Part shown: piece by piece, positions 19,286 to 29,758 of the stretch
Layout of the letters: every line of letters begins with the position of its first letter
How positions within the stretch are numbered: the first letter of the stretch is position 1
Assembly (NCBI GenBank): GCA_903944725.1
Contig: CAJASX010000012.1
Location: 1-51,927, forward strand
Source of the DNA: an uncultured beta proteobacterium
GTDB lineage: Bacteria; Pseudomonadota; Gammaproteobacteria; Burkholderiales; Burkholderiaceae
DNA length: 51,927 bases
Direction: 5' to 3'
Program-made: the position numbers and the translations under genes
The notes under the pieces: generated by a model
The model's input: only the letters and a program-made list of their open reading frames with translations
Told to the model about the DNA's origin: nothing
Database searches by the model: none

Positions 19286-22200
19286 TTAAGCAATAACTAA
19301 TTGATCTTGATTTTCTGACTTCAGCCATAACTCACCCAAAGCCCGCTTATATTCGGTAGGCAAGACTTTAATAAAACGGCTGCGCGATTTTTCCCAATCT
19401 ACCAAAATTACTTTTGCACGTTCAGAGCCGGTGTGCCGAAAATGTTGCTCAATCAAGTCTTTTAAAATTACTTCATCCGTTAAACGTTCGCCACCATCTT
19501 TAACATCAACTGGCGCATGCCACTCCGACTTCGGCATTTTTGAAATTTGCTCCGCACTAGATAACACCTTTTCTAAAGTAACCATAGCGGTATTGCAACG
19601 CTTTTCAAATAGGCCATCTTCATCAAGCACGTAGGCTATGCCGCCACTCATGCCGGCGGCAAAATTGCGGCCTGTTTCTCCAAGCACTACAACTGTGCCA
19701 CCAGTCATGTATTCGCAACCATGATCGCCCGTGCCTTCAACTACTGCCGTGGCACCTGAATTACGCACTGCAAAGCGCTCGCCGGCAACGCCGTTAAAGA
19801 AAGCTTCGCCACTAATAGCGCCATATAAAACGGTATTTCCAACAATGATATTTTTAGCCGTATCACCACGGAATTCATGGGGGGCACGCACAATGACGCA
19901 GCCACCCGATAAACCTTTACCAACATAGTCATTACCATCACCAACTAAATCTAAGGTAATACCATGAGCTAAAAAGGCCCCAAAACTTTGGCCTGCGGTT
20001 CCATTTAGTTGAATGTGAATTGTATCGGTAGGTAAGCCGACATGACCATATTGCTGGGCTACCTCGCCAGACAACATGGCACCTACCGTTCGATTTACAT
20101 TGCGTACAGGCACAATAAAAGAAACCTTTTCGCCACGCGCTAATGCAGGCTCACTCTTTTCGATCAAGGTGAGATCAAGTGCGCTTCCAAGGTTGTGATC
20201 TTGCTTTAAGACTTGATAACGCGGTACATCAGCGGGCACACGGGGCATAGCAAAAATTTTACTGAAATCTAAACCCTGAGTTTTCCAATTGTCTATTCCC
20301 TTGCGGGTATCTAGTAAATCGACCCGACCAATCAAATCATCAAACTTTCGAATGCCAAGTTGTGCCATCAATTCACGGGCTTCTTCAGCAATAAAGAAGA
20401 AGAAATTCACCACATGCTCAGGTTTACCGGCAAAGCGCTTACGCAACTCTGGGTCTTGTGTGGCAACGCCTACTGGACAGGTATTTAAATGACACTTGCG
20501 CATCATAATGCAGCCCTCAACAACTAATGGTGCTGTAGCAAAACCAAACTCATCAGCACCTAAGAGCGCTCCAATGACCACATCACGCCCCGTTTTCATT
20601 TGACCATCGGCCTGCACTCGAATTCGGCTTCGTAAACGATTCAATACTAAGGTTTGTTGAGTTTCAGCTAAACCTAATTCCCAGGGCGAGCCAGCATGTT
20701 TAATCGAGGACAGCGGTGATGCACCTGTGCCGCCATCATGGCCAGCAATCACTACGTGATCGGCTTTCGCTTTCGCCACCCCAGCAGCAATAGTGCCAAC
20801 CCCAACTTCAGAAACCAATTTGACTGAGACATCGGCTGCGGCATTCACATTTTTCAAGTCGTGAATCAATTGGGCAAGATCTTCAATTGAATATATATCA
20901 TGATGTGGGGGAGGTGAAATTAATCCCACCCCAGGCACTGAAAAGCGCAAGCTGCCAATGTAATCAGACACTTTACTACCAGGTAATTGACCGCCTTCAC
21001 CAGGCTTTGCACCTTGGGCCATTTTGATTTGCATTTGATCTGCACTGCGGAGATACTGCGCAGTGACGCCGAACCGACCCGAGGCAACTTGTTTAATTTT
21101 GGAACGCAAAGAATCGCCAGCTTGCAGTGGAATGTTTGCCTCAACGACATCGCTGCCTAAAATACTTGCTAGAGTTTCGCCGTTTTTAATCGGAATTCCT
21201 TTGAGCTCATTAATATAGCGATTGGGGTCTTCTCCACCTTCGCCAGTATTAGATTTGCCGCCAATACGGTTCATCGCAATAGCTAAAGTGGCATGCGCCT
21301 CAGTAGAAATCGAACCCAATGACATCGCACCAGTAGCAAAGCGCTTCACAATTTCTTTAGCTGGCTCGACCTCGTCAAGTGAGATGGCTTTACTTGGATC
21401 AATTTTAAATTCAAATAATCCGCGTAAGGTCATCTGCCGCTTGCTTTGATCATTAATAATGTTGGCGTACTCTTTGTAAGTCTGATAGCCTTTGTCGGCA
21501 CCAATCCGTGTTGCATGTTGCAACTTAGCGATCGTGTCAGGGGTCCACATATGATTTTCACCCCGAATGCGATAGGCATATTCCCCTCCCGCTTCAAGCA
21601 TATTGGCTAAAACAGGATCTTCACCGAAGGCTGCTTGATGCATTTGTAAAGCCTCTTCAGCAACCTCAAAAACGCCAATGCCGCCTACATTGGATGAAGT
21701 GCCCCTGAAGTACTGATTAATTACTTCTTGATTTAAGCCAATGGCTTCAAAAATTTGTGAGCCGGTGTATGACATATAAGTTGAAATGCCCATTTTGGAC
21801 ATGACTTTTTGCAAGCCCTTACCAACTGCCTTAACAAAATTCTTAATTGCTTTTTCGGCCGATAGGTCGCCTGGCAAACCTTTGGCCATTTGTGCTAAGG
21901 TTTCCATGGCAAGATAAGGATGAACTGCTTCGGCCCCATAACCCGCCAATAAAGCAAAATGATGGGTCTCACGGGCGCTGCCTGTTTCGACTACTAAACC
22001 TACGCTGGTACGCAAACCTTTTTCAACTAAATGCTGGTGAATTGCCGAGGTTGCTAAGAGTGCAGGAATTGCTACATGATGTTCATCTACCTGACGATCA
22101 CTGACAATTAAAATGGTATAGCCTGAACGCACAGCATCGGCCGCCTCAGCACAAAGCGAAGCAAGACGCGCTTCAATTCCAGCCTTACCCCAAGCAGCTG

Positions 22201-24028
22201 GGTAGCAAATATCTAACTCGTAAGAACGAAATTTACCATTGGTGTAATGCTCAATATGCCGAATTTTAGTGATATCAGCGAAATCAAGAATCGGCTGGCT
22301 GACCTCTAAACGTACTGGAGGGTTAATATTGTTTGTATCTAATAAATTGGGTTTAGGGCCAATAAAAGACACTAAAGACATTACTAAATTTTCACGAATG
22401 GGATCAATTGGCGGATTGGTCACTTGCGCAAATAATTGCTTAAAGTAGTTATAAAGCGATTTATTTTTATTTGATAAAACGGCTAAAGGGCTATCGTTAC
22501 CCATCGAGCCAATCGCCTCTTCACCAGCGCTTGCCATTGGTGCCATTAAGTATTTCAAATCTTCTTGGGTATAACCAAATGCTTGTTGACGATCGAGTAA
22601 TTTTGCGATTGGCCGAATGACTTTTTTTTCATCGAGCTGATCGCTAGCAGTTACCGTCACCTCATCTAATTTAATGCGGACAGCATCGATCCAACTTTTA
22701 TAAGGTTTTGCTTTAGCAACGGTATCTTTTAATTCGACATCATCAATAATGCGTCCCTGCTCCATATCAATCATGAACATTTTGCCGGGCTGTAAGCGCC
22801 ATTTATGAACAATCTTACTTTCAGGAATAGCTAATACCCCTGCTTCTGAAGCCATGATTACCAAGTCGTCATCGGTCACGTAATAACGCGCAGGGCGTAA
22901 ACCATTGCGATCTAGAGTGGCGCCAATTTGACGTCCATCGGTAAAAGCCATCGCTGCTGGGCCATCCCATGGCTCCATCATTGAGGCATGGTATTCATAA
23001 AAAGCACGGCGATTGATATCCATCATGCTATGTTGTTCCCAAGCTTCAGGAATCATCATCATCATCGCTTGTGCCATGGGATACCCAGCCATTACTAACA
23101 ATTCGAGGCAGTTATCAAAACAAGCTGTATCTGATTGACCCGGATAAATCAATGGCCATAATTTCTGTAAGTCATCGCCAAGCACAGGTGAACTAATTGC
23201 CCCAGTACGTGCATTAACCCAATTAACATTGCCTTTTACCGTATTAATTTCGCCATTGTGCGCAATCATGCGGTAAGGGTGGGCTAGTTCCCAAGCTGGA
23301 AAGGTATTAGTTGAAAAGCGTTGATGTACTAAAGCTAGCGCTGAAACAGTTCGTTGATCGGTTAAATCTTGATAGTAGGCGCCTACTTGGTTTGCTAAGA
23401 GCAAGCCTTTGTAAACAATAGTGCGAGCTGACATTGAGGTTACAAAATATTCTTTGCCATGCTTTAAATGCAAATCTTGAATTGCATGACTGGCTGTTTT
23501 GCGAATCACGTAAAGTTTGCGCTCGAGCGCATCGGTTGTCATGATCTCGCGTCCGCGCTCGATAAAAATTTGGCGAATCACGGGCTCAGTTTTTCTAACC
23601 ATGGGTGACATTGGTATTTCACTATCAATTGGTACGTCTCGCCACCCCAAGACGATTTGTCCTTCTACGCGTACGGTGCGCTCTAATTCTTGCTCACAGG
23701 CTAAGCGTGAAGCATTTTCTTTTGGTAAAAAAATCATACCTACACCATATTCACCTAGTGGCGGCAGTATGATGCCTTGAAGTGCCATTTCTTCGCGATA
23801 GAGTTGATCAGGAATTTGAATCAAAATACCCGCGCCATCACCCATTAAGGGGTCGGCACCTACTGCGCCCCGATGATCTAAGTTCTCCAGGATTTTTAAT
23901 CCTTGGGTCACGATTTCATGAGTTTTTTTTCCTTTGATATGCGCAACAAAGCCAACACCACAAGCATCATGTTCATTTTGTGGGTCATAAAGACCATGCT
24001 TCTGAGGGCGTAATTCGGTAGTCGTCAT
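19286..24028 (-). CDS. gltB: Glutamate synthase, large subunit
   Basis: GltB makes two glutamates from 2-oxoglutarate and glutamine. The protein of about 1580 residues has a class-II glutaminase domain whose nucleophile is Cys23 in [15 protein letters not shown], so a short propeptide is removed. The central and FMN domains follow ([31 protein letters not shown]). The 3Fe-4S cluster cysteines lie in [13 protein letters not shown], and the C-terminal beta-helix ([20 protein letters not shown]) closes the protein. The frame opens at 24064, but I prefer the second ATG of the ATGATG pair at 24028, giving MTTTELRPQ. Upstream lies the RAYT inverted repeat. Confidence 0.97.
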   Translation of the reverse strand: MTTTELRPQKHGLYDPQNEHDACGVGFVAHIKGKKTHEIVTQGLKILENLDHRGAVGADPLMGDGAGILIQIPDQLYREEMALQGIILPPLGEYGVGMIFLPKENASRLACEQELERTVRVEGQIVLGWRDVPIDSEIPMSPMVRKTEPVIRQIFIERGREIMTTDALERKLYVIRKTASHAIQDLHLKHGKEYFVTSMSARTIVYKGLLLANQVGAYYQDLTDQRTVSALALVHQRFSTNTFPAWELAHPYRMIAHNGEINTVKGNVNWVNARTGAISSPVLGDDLQKLWPLIYPGQSDTACFDNCLELLVMAGYPMAQAMMMMIPEAWEQHSMMDINRRAFYEYHASMMEPWDGPAAMAFTDGRQIGATLDRNGLRPARYYVTDDDLVIMASEAGVLAIPESKIVHKWRLQPGKMFMIDMEQGRIIDDVELKDTVAKAKPYKSWIDAVRIKLDEVTVTASDQLDEKKVIRPIAKLLDRQQAFGYTQEDLKYLMAPMASAGEEAIGSMGNDSPLAVLSNKNKSLYNYFKQLFAQVTNPPIDPIRENLVMSLVSFIGPKPNLLDTNNINPPVRLEVSQPILDFADITKIRHIEHYTNGKFRSYELDICYPAAWGKAGIEARLASLCAEAADAVRSGYTILIVSDRQVDEHHVAIPALLATSAIHQHLVEKGLRTSVGLVVETGSARETHHFALLAGYGAEAVHPYLAMETLAQMAKGLPGDLSAEKAIKNFVKAVGKGLQKVMSKMGISTYMSYTGSQIFEAIGLNQEVINQYFRGTSSNVGGIGVFEVAEEALQMHQAAFGEDPVLANMLEAGGEYAYRIRGENHMWTPDTIAKLQHATRIGADKGYQTYKEYANIINDQSKRQMTLRGLFEFKIDPSKAISLDEVEPAKEIVKRFATGAMSLGSISTEAHATLAIAMNRIGGKSNTGEGGEDPNRYINELKGIPIKNGETLASILGSDVVEANIPLQAGDSLRSKIKQVASGRFGVTAQYLRSADQMQIKMAQGAKPGEGGQLPGSKVSDYIGSLRFSVPGVGLISPPPHHDIYSIEDLAQLIHDLKNVNAAADVSVKLVSEVGVGTIAAGVAKAKADHVVIAGHDGGTGASPLSSIKHAGSPWELGLAETQQTLVLNRLRSRIRVQADGQMKTGRDVVIGALLGADEFGFATAPLVVEGCIMMRKCHLNTCPVGVATQDPELRKRFAGKPEHVVNFFFFIAEEARELMAQLGIRKFDDLIGRVDLLDTRKGIDNWKTQGLDFSKIFAMPRVPADVPRYQVLKQDHNLGSALDLTLIEKSEPALARGEKVSFIVPVRNVNRTVGAMLSGEVAQQYGHVGLPTDTIHIQLNGTAGQSFGAFLAHGITLDLVGDGNDYVGKGLSGGCVIVRAPHEFRGDTAKNIIVGNTVLYGAISGEAFFNGVAGERFAVRNSGATAVVEGTGDHGCEYMTGGTVVVLGETGRNFAAGMSGGIAYVLDEDGLFEKRCNTAMVTLEKVLSSAEQISKMPKSEWHAPVDVKDGGERLTDEVILKDLIEQHFRHTGSERAKVILVDWEKSRSRFIKVLPTEYKRALGELWLKSENQDQLVIA

Positions 24029-24125
24029 CATTAATCTCGTTCTAGCGCAAAAAAAATAGTGCATTACTAGTTGGGAGGATCAAATATAGGGGAATACCCC
24101 TCTAGATGCAATAGAAATTAAATGA

Positions 24126-24181
24126 ATCTGTCCCGATTATAAGTTGATCTTTACTTTATTTTTTTACCTATTGGGGACAGA
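24126..24181. repeat. Inverted repeat beside the RAYT gene (REP-like)
   Basis: TCTGTCCC at 24127-24134 is matched by GGGACAGA at 24174-24181, a perfect 8-bp inverted repeat with a 39-nt AT-rich loop. The sequence starts 5 nt after the transposase stop. Termini reading (A)TCTGTCCC are, from memory, typical of REP-like elements beside RAYT genes in proteobacteria. No second copy lies on the other side of the gene, where mrcA is only 15 nt away. The 39-nt loop holds TATAAT on the minus strand (24136-24141), facing gltB. Confidence 0.65.
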
Positions 24182-24185
24182 CTCG

Positions 24186-24872
24186 CTACTTTTTCAGCTT
24201 GGGCCGCCCACGTGAACGAATTTGTAAGGCGTCTAATTGGTTCTTAAAGAACTGCTCAGCCGTTGCCGCAGTAACCCAAGGCTTTGATTTTAATAGGTAT
24301 TCTGTTATATCTAGATCTTCTTGGTGTGGTGCGCCTTCTTTGACAAAATGTTGCCAGGCCAATTGCCGTTCAAAGGGGGTATTTCCTAAGGCCCAGAAGC
24401 TTGGGTGGTCGACTAGCCAAGGTTCGACTTTTTCACCGGTATGACTCAAGTAACTAGTCCAACTTGAAGCATTTGGACTAGATTCATAACCAGCCCGTAT
24501 TGGATTTAACTCAAGATATCGCTGGCAACGCAAAAAATGGTCCGCATCAATCAGCGACGAGCGATAGCGCCCCTCCCAAATCGTCCCTGAATGGTTTTGT
24601 TGCCGATTGCAATATTGGGCATAGCGACGACCCAAAGACTGCATGGTTTTTGCCAATGAATTAGCCCGTAGTGGCGTAATTAAACAATGCACGTGATTAG
24701 GCATTAGTACATAAGCATGAACAGCGCTACCAAATTCTTTGGCTGCATCACGTAACCAGTCTAAATAAATTCGCCGATCTGCAGCATTGAAAAAGAGGTC
24801 TTGGCGATTATTGCCCCGAGCCATCACATGCATGGCCTGACCTGGAATCACAATGCGCGCTTGACGAGCCAT
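24186..24872 (-). CDS. REP-associated tyrosine transposase (RAYT, Y1_Tnp)
   Basis: A 228-residue HUH nuclease of the IS200/IS605-related Y1 family, apparently complete. ARQARIVIPGQAMHVMARGN opens the fold. The metal-binding HxH is His60-Val-His62 in LMPNHVHCLIT, and candidate catalytic tyrosines are Tyr84 and Tyr87 in SLGRRYAQYCN. The RYLELNPIRAGY motif typical of RAYTs follows. Family members nick single-stranded REP sequences and are usually single-copy, host-maintained genes. It starts 15 nt after mrcA on the same strand, without a Shine-Dalgarno, so expression probably depends on mrcA. It lies at a suspected inversion breakpoint. Confidence 0.9.
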   Translation of the reverse strand: MARQARIVIPGQAMHVMARGNNRQDLFFNAADRRIYLDWLRDAAKEFGSAVHAYVLMPNHVHCLITPLRANSLAKTMQSLGRRYAQYCNRQQNHSGTIWEGRYRSSLIDADHFLRCQRYLELNPIRAGYESSPNASSWTSYLSHTGEKVEPWLVDHPSFWALGNTPFERQLAWQHFVKEGAPHQEDLDITEYLLKSKPWVTAATAEQFFKNQLDALQIRSRGRPKLKK

Positions 24873-24887
24873 GATTTACATCGTCAG

Positions 24888-27227
24888 CTAGTTCAATTGA
24901 CGAATGCCGCCCTGAGGAGCAAATTCGGGAATAAACCAATCGCCATCAAATTGCGACACCCCGTCTGGCACAACGCGCGCCTCTTCTGGCGAACCTCTTA
25001 ATGCAGTGGCCATATACGAAATCCAAATTGGCAAAGCCAAACCGCCTCCTGTTTCCCGGTCACCCAAGCTCGCCGGCTTATCAAAACCAATCCATGCGAT
25101 TGCAACTACCTTTGGGTTATAGCCCGCAAACCAGGCATCATGAGAATCGTTAGTTGTGCCCGTTTTACCGGCAATATCAGTACGTCCTAATTTTGCTCTG
25201 GCACTTCCAGCAGTGCCAGTTTTAGTTACCTCTTGCAGCATGCTATCAATCACAAATGCTGTTCTAGCATCTAGCACACGCGTGCCACCTTCATGCACCC
25301 GAATTGGTTGCGCTTCAAATAACACCACACCTTTGTTATCGATCATTTTTTCGATTAAAAAGGGATCAACCCGGTAGCCGCCGTTTGCAAAGACACTATA
25401 AGCTGCTGCCATTTGCAATGGGGTAACTGAGCCCGCTCCTAAAGCCAAGGTTAAATAGGGCGGGTGTTTTTCTGGCTCGAAACCAAAACGTTGAATATAT
25501 TCTTGTGCATAAGAAGGGCCAATAGCACGTAACAGCCTTACTGATACAACATTTTTTGATTTGGCCAAAGCAGTGCGTAAACGCATCAAACCCTCATATT
25601 TACCGTCATAATTTTTGGGTTCCCAAGCTTTACTACCCGTTTCTAAAATTCCAATGGAAATCGGTGCATCATTGGCAACCGTACTTGGTGAAAAGCCTTT
25701 TTCAAGCGCCGCAGCATAAATAAATGGCTTAAAAGAAGATCCAGGTTGCCGCAACGCCTGCGTAACATGATTAAATTGGGTGCGATGAAAATCAAAACCT
25801 CCCACCAAAGATAAGATTGCACCATTTTCTGGATTCATTGAGACAAATGCAGCCTCGACCTTCGGAAGTTGAGCTAGTTTCCAAATACCGTCTTCAGACA
25901 AAAGTCGCACAATAGCTCCAGGTCGTAGTCGTTTTTTGGGTTGCGAGCTATCCGTGAGCGAAGCTAAGGCCAGCTTCATGCCATCTCCTTTAATCGCGAT
26001 CACATCGCCCGTTGCAATGATTACTACAAGCTCTTTTGGCCTTACTTCTAGCACCACGCCCGACTGGAGCTCGTCTAAGGGTGGATGTTCTAGCAAAGCG
26101 TCATCAATTGCCCGCTGACGCTTCAATTTATCTTCAGGTAGTTCGATAAAACCCTCTGGGCCGCGATAGGCATGACGTAAATCGTATTCAAAAATTCCTC
26201 GCCGCACTGCGCGGTAAGCCGCATCTTGATCGGCTTTTAAAAGCGTAGTGTAAACATCCAAACCTTGTGAATAAATCGCTTCGCCATATTGGGCAAATAA
26301 TATTTGTCGCACCATTTCGGCAGCAAAATCGGCACGGGTACTAAATTCATTGCCTAAACCTCGCACGCGCAATTCTTCCTTCATCGCTTTATCGTACTCC
26401 GCTAGCGAAATATAGGATAAATCGCGCATCCGCTGCAAAATATACTCCTGGCGGGCCTTAGCGCGACGATAATTGCTTACTGGGTTATAGGCTGATGGCG
26501 CCTTTGGCAAACCAGCCAACATTGCCGCTTCAGCAATGCTTATTTCATTGATGTCTTTACCAAAATAAATTTGTGCTGCGCTAGCAAACCCATAAGCGCG
26601 TTGGCCTAAAAAAATTTGATTCATGTAAATTTCAAGAATTTTGTCTTTACTAAGCTCTGCCTCAATTTTCCAGGCTAATAAAACTTCATAAATTTTGCGG
26701 CTAAAGGTTTTTTCATTGCCCAAGAAAAAATTACGCGCGACCTGCATCGTAATGGTTGATGCACCTTGGGCTAAACGTCCGCGTAAATTGGCAAGGCCAG
26801 CACGCAACACGCCAAAATAATCAACTCCGCCATGAGAATAAAAACGGTCATCCTCAATCGATAAGACTGCATTTTTCATTTGTTGCGGCATTTGATTGAG
26901 GGGCACTATCTTACGACGCTCTTCGCCGAACTCGCCAATCAAGACTTTATCGGCGGTATATATTCGCAGTGGCACTTTAGGGTTGTAATCAGTTAAAGCC
27001 GAAATACTCGGTAAATTTGGCTTTGCAATAATAAAAGCGTAAGCCAGTAGTAAGCTAATCAAAATTGCGCCGACCAAACCCATGATTAATAATGCCTTTA
27101 CTAATGGGCCGCGAAACGCTGTCCAAAAGGAATGATTGCCAGAATTCAGCCGGGGACGTTGCGGCCTGCCGGGCTGTTTACGAGAATCCTGCGGCAGAGG
27201 TGGCCGGTCTTGTGGGGTTTGCGCCAT
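24888..27227 (-). CDS. mrcA: Penicillin-binding protein 1A (bifunctional)
   Basis: A class-A PBP that polymerises and cross-links peptidoglycan in the periplasm. The 779-residue protein has a proline-rich cytoplasmic tail, one membrane helix (about 43-67) and a GT51 glycosyltransferase domain with catalytic Glu125 in SIEDDRFYSHGGVD and GASTITMQVARNFFL. An OB-like insert follows (about 390-460). The transpeptidase has SxxK at Ser497 (PGSSFKP), SKN at 557-559 and KTGT at 688-691. It diverges from the pil-like genes by 99 nt. A TATAAT lies at 27236-27241 on this strand, so close to the ATG that a transcript from it would be nearly leaderless; no matching -35 is clear. Confidence 0.95.
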   Translation of the reverse strand: MAQTPQDRPPLPQDSRKQPGRPQRPRLNSGNHSFWTAFRGPLVKALLIMGLVGAILISLLLAYAFIIAKPNLPSISALTDYNPKVPLRIYTADKVLIGEFGEERRKIVPLNQMPQQMKNAVLSIEDDRFYSHGGVDYFGVLRAGLANLRGRLAQGASTITMQVARNFFLGNEKTFSRKIYEVLLAWKIEAELSKDKILEIYMNQIFLGQRAYGFASAAQIYFGKDINEISIAEAAMLAGLPKAPSAYNPVSNYRRAKARQEYILQRMRDLSYISLAEYDKAMKEELRVRGLGNEFSTRADFAAEMVRQILFAQYGEAIYSQGLDVYTTLLKADQDAAYRAVRRGIFEYDLRHAYRGPEGFIELPEDKLKRQRAIDDALLEHPPLDELQSGVVLEVRPKELVVIIATGDVIAIKGDGMKLALASLTDSSQPKKRLRPGAIVRLLSEDGIWKLAQLPKVEAAFVSMNPENGAILSLVGGFDFHRTQFNHVTQALRQPGSSFKPFIYAAALEKGFSPSTVANDAPISIGILETGSKAWEPKNYDGKYEGLMRLRTALAKSKNVVSVRLLRAIGPSYAQEYIQRFGFEPEKHPPYLTLALGAGSVTPLQMAAAYSVFANGGYRVDPFLIEKMIDNKGVVLFEAQPIRVHEGGTRVLDARTAFVIDSMLQEVTKTGTAGSARAKLGRTDIAGKTGTTNDSHDAWFAGYNPKVVAIAWIGFDKPASLGDRETGGGLALPIWISYMATALRGSPEEARVVPDGVSQFDGDWFIPEFAPQGGIRQLN

Positions 27228-27326
27228 AAGCCTGAATTATAAGAGCCATGCCTAAATCAGCTTATTCCTACACACTAATCAACCTTAATTGCTAGCTTTA
27301 ACTAGGCTAATCGAAAAAAATAAGGG

Positions 27327-28061
27327 GTGCCATTACGTAAAATTACTTCACAATCTTTTGATGCTATTTTAAGCGTACTAGGCGATGATCCGGTGATGCA
27401 GAACCCAGCGCATTTAGCCGCAGAGCCCGATCTTCCCCCTCGCCAGCAAAAAAATTCTGCCCCTCAAGCAGCTCAGACAGAAGCCCAGAGCAATCTTAGC
27501 ATTCAACCGTCGTCAAAAATAGGCTCGACCTTAGCGGCGTCTGCTAATCTAGTGCCAAGCTTAATCGGTCTTTTATGTATTTGCACCCTAGCTTGGATGC
27601 TCTATGCATTAAATGCTCTTGATCAAGCAACCCATTCCCAATTTCAAGCCCTCGAATCTAAAACACTGGCTCTTAAGCAAACCCTTGCAGAGCAAGAAGA
27701 CGCTTTAGCTAGCCATCAGGAAGAGCTTATGGATCAGCTCGAAAATATACAAGCTACTTCATTGGCTGCGGCTAATCGTAACGCTAAAGCCACTCATTAT
27801 CCATTACGTCAAGAAGCCCTTGAGCGAGAGCGCACCCTGAAAACCCAAGAGTCTAACTTAAGCCGCTGGCAATACTTAGGCATTAGTAAAACAGGTCAGG
27901 GAGTTTCGGCTTTTTTTCATACTGGCGACAAAACCATTGTTTTGGCCCCGAATTCACCGGTGTTAGAGACTTGGGTATTAACTGAAGCCGGCGCTGAGTA
28001 CGCAAAAATTACTGCGCCCACTGGCAAGGCAGTAATTCTTAAATTAAAGCGGCTACCATGA
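27327..28061 (+). CDS. Membrane-anchored coiled-coil protein, probable pilus-assembly remnant
   Basis: A 244-residue protein I do not recognise by sequence alone. It has a polar, Pro/Gln-rich cytoplasmic segment (1-70), one membrane helix (about 75-97, NLVPSLIGLLCICTLAWMLY), a long coiled-coil (about 98-180) and a small beta-rich domain (181-242). The last domain begins YLGISKTGQGVSAFFHTGDK and looks loosely like the periplasmic part of PilP. It overlaps the secretin gene by 4 nt and sits where pilM-pilN-pilO-pilP normally lie. It may therefore replace those inner-membrane parts. The start is uncertain: GTG at 27327 directly follows a stop codon and has poor spacing; ATG at 27396 is the alternative. 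Confidence 0.6.
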   Translation: MPLRKITSQSFDAILSVLGDDPVMQNPAHLAAEPDLPPRQQKNSAPQAAQTEAQSNLSIQPSSKIGSTLAASANLVPSLIGLLCICTLAWMLYALNALDQATHSQFQALESKTLALKQTLAEQEDALASHQEELMDQLENIQATSLAAANRNAKATHYPLRQEALERERTLKTQESNLSRWQYLGISKTGQGVSAFFHTGDKTIVLAPNSPVLETWVLTEAGAEYAKITAPTGKAVILKLKRLP

Positions 28062-29212
28062 CCTTAAAAAACAATTTCTTTATTCGCTATTTACTTCGGC
28101 TATTTTTTTCTCTGGCTTTTTTAAACTTACTACTGATTGCAGCAGTACTTGCAGAGCCCCTTTTAAGTGGTGCACCAGCGCAGCAAGTACAAGCAAAATC
28201 AGCAGTGCAACAAAAAAAATTAAGCCTCCATTTTGCCAATATCGAAGTTAGCGAGTTACTCAAAGAATTAGCGCGGCTTGGGCAAACTAATTTTTTAATT
28301 AGTGAATCGATCCAGGGTTCAATTTCAGTTGATTTGCACCACATTCCTTGGAGTAGTGCTGTGCAATCAATTTTAGCTAGCAAAGGTTTAAGTATGTTGC
28401 GGCATGGTGATATTTTTTGGATTGGGCCATATGCAGAAATTAATGCTTTTCAAAAGCACAGGCGAGAAGATGCCGCATTGCCATTTGGTGGTGACCACCC
28501 ACAAAGCCCCAGACAAATTTTGATCGAGGCCCGCATCGTTGAGGCAGACGACCGCTTTGCTCGTGATCTTGGCGCCAAACTCAGTTTTCTCGGCGAAGGA
28601 GCAAGTTCCCATTTGCAACCAAAAATGAATGCTGGCTTTGATTTAGCTACTTCTGGCTTAAATGGCTTTAACCCAATTAGTGCAGCCGCCACCCTATTAT
28701 CTAAAAATGCGAGCGGTCTTTTACAAGCAGAGCTATCAGCACTTGAAGCGCAAGGGCAAGGAAAAGTTATTTCAAACCCTCGCATCATGACCTCCGATCA
28801 AGTCAAGGCAACCATTGAGCAAGGCACCGAATTACCCTATCAAGTCTCATCTCAAAGTGGCAGTAAATTGCAATTTCGTAAAGCCAACCTTCGACTCGAG
28901 GTGATCCCAAAAATTCATCCTGACGGGATGATTTCGATGTTGGTCGGTATTACTAAAGACACGATTGGCATGAAAACTGAGCAGGGCTATGCCATTGACA
29001 CCAAAACCCTAAGCTCGGAAGTAACCGTCGAAAACGGCGGCACGGTCATTATTGGCGGAATTTATCAAACTACCGAGCGAGAAGACATCGTAAAAGTGCC
29101 TTTACTCGGTGATATACCCATTCTGGGCCATTTATTTAGACATAGCGCCAAACTAAAAGATAAAAAAGAGTTGTTAGTTTTCCTCACCCCTACCGTTTTG
29201 ACCAAACCCTAA
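28058..29212 (+). CDS. Short type IV pilus/competence secretin (PilQ/HofQ-like)
   Basis: Secretins form the outer-membrane gate for type IV pili or DNA uptake. The 384-residue precursor has a signal sequence (about 1-32) and an STN/N0 domain (LSLHFANIEVSELLKELARL, residues 55-125). One short N1-type stretch (QILIEARIVEADDRFARDLG) and the full secretin domain (about 225-382) follow, with GKVISNPRIMTSDQ and VPLLGDIPILGHLFR. It lacks the N-terminal AMIN domains that make PilQ about 700 residues long, so it matches HofQ/ComE-size secretins better. Start ATG overlaps the upstream stop (ATGA). aroK follows 12 nt later, the usual pilQ neighbour. Confidence 0.85.
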   Translation: MTLKNNFFIRYLLRLFFSLAFLNLLLIAAVLAEPLLSGAPAQQVQAKSAVQQKKLSLHFANIEVSELLKELARLGQTNFLISESIQGSISVDLHHIPWSSAVQSILASKGLSMLRHGDIFWIGPYAEINAFQKHRREDAALPFGGDHPQSPRQILIEARIVEADDRFARDLGAKLSFLGEGASSHLQPKMNAGFDLATSGLNGFNPISAAATLLSKNASGLLQAELSALEAQGQGKVISNPRIMTSDQVKATIEQGTELPYQVSSQSGSKLQFRKANLRLEVIPKIHPDGMISMLVGITKDTIGMKTEQGYAIDTKTLSSEVTVENGGTVIIGGIYQTTEREDIVKVPLLGDIPILGHLFRHSAKLKDKKELLVFLTPTVLTKP

Positions 29213-29224
29213 TAAAATCATGAA

Positions 29225-29758
29225 GTGAACCCCTTATCTAGCACGACGAATAATATTTTCTTAATTGGCCTCATGGGGGCGGGCAAGTCTACGGTTGGCA
29301 AATTATTAGCGCGCAAACTAGGGCGCCGCTTTATTGATAGCGACCATGCCATTGAAGAGCGCAGTGGGGTCAAAATACCGCTAATTTTTGAAATGGAGGG
29401 TGAACCTGGATTTCGCAAACGCGAAGCACAGATGATTGCAGAATTAACCCAAGAAAATGATCTTATTCTGGCCACTGGTGGGGGCTCTGTTCTCGCACCA
29501 GAAAATCGACAAGCCTTAAGTTCACGTGGTGTGGTAATTTATCTTCATGCCAATCCTAATGAGCTTTGGCACCGTACCAAGGGCGGCGAGGGCAGACCCC
29601 TGCTGCAAAATGGTGACCCACGACAAATTTTGACCAAGCTTTATGCCGAGCGTGATCCACTCTATCGCGAAATTGCCACCCATATTATTGAAACAGGCAA
29701 GCCTAGCGTTAATCAATTAGTTCATACTTTGTTGATACAACTAGAATTAGCCCAATGA
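29225..29758 (+). CDS. aroK: Shikimate kinase
   Basis: AroK phosphorylates shikimate with ATP. The 177-residue protein has the P-loop [12 protein letters not shown], the shikimate-binding [29 protein letters not shown] and the lid residue region GGEGRPLLQ. The start is GTG at 29225; an ATG at 29220 is out of frame and stops at once. It overlaps aroB by 4 nt (ATGA), so the two shikimate-pathway enzymes are probably translated together. Confidence 0.96.
   Translation: MNPLSSTTNNIFLIGLMGAGKSTVGKLLARKLGRRFIDSDHAIEERSGVKIPLIFEMEGEPGFRKREAQMIAELTQENDLILATGGGSVLAPENRQALSSRGVVIYLHANPNELWHRTKGGEGRPLLQNGDPRQILTKLYAERDPLYREIATHIIETGKPSVNQLVHTLLIQLELAQ

Noticed and set aside
27228..27326. Promoters in the mrcA/pil divergent spacer
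   Set aside because: A TATAAT faces mrcA but is almost at its ATG and lacks a -35; no plus-strand pair of hexamers is convincing.
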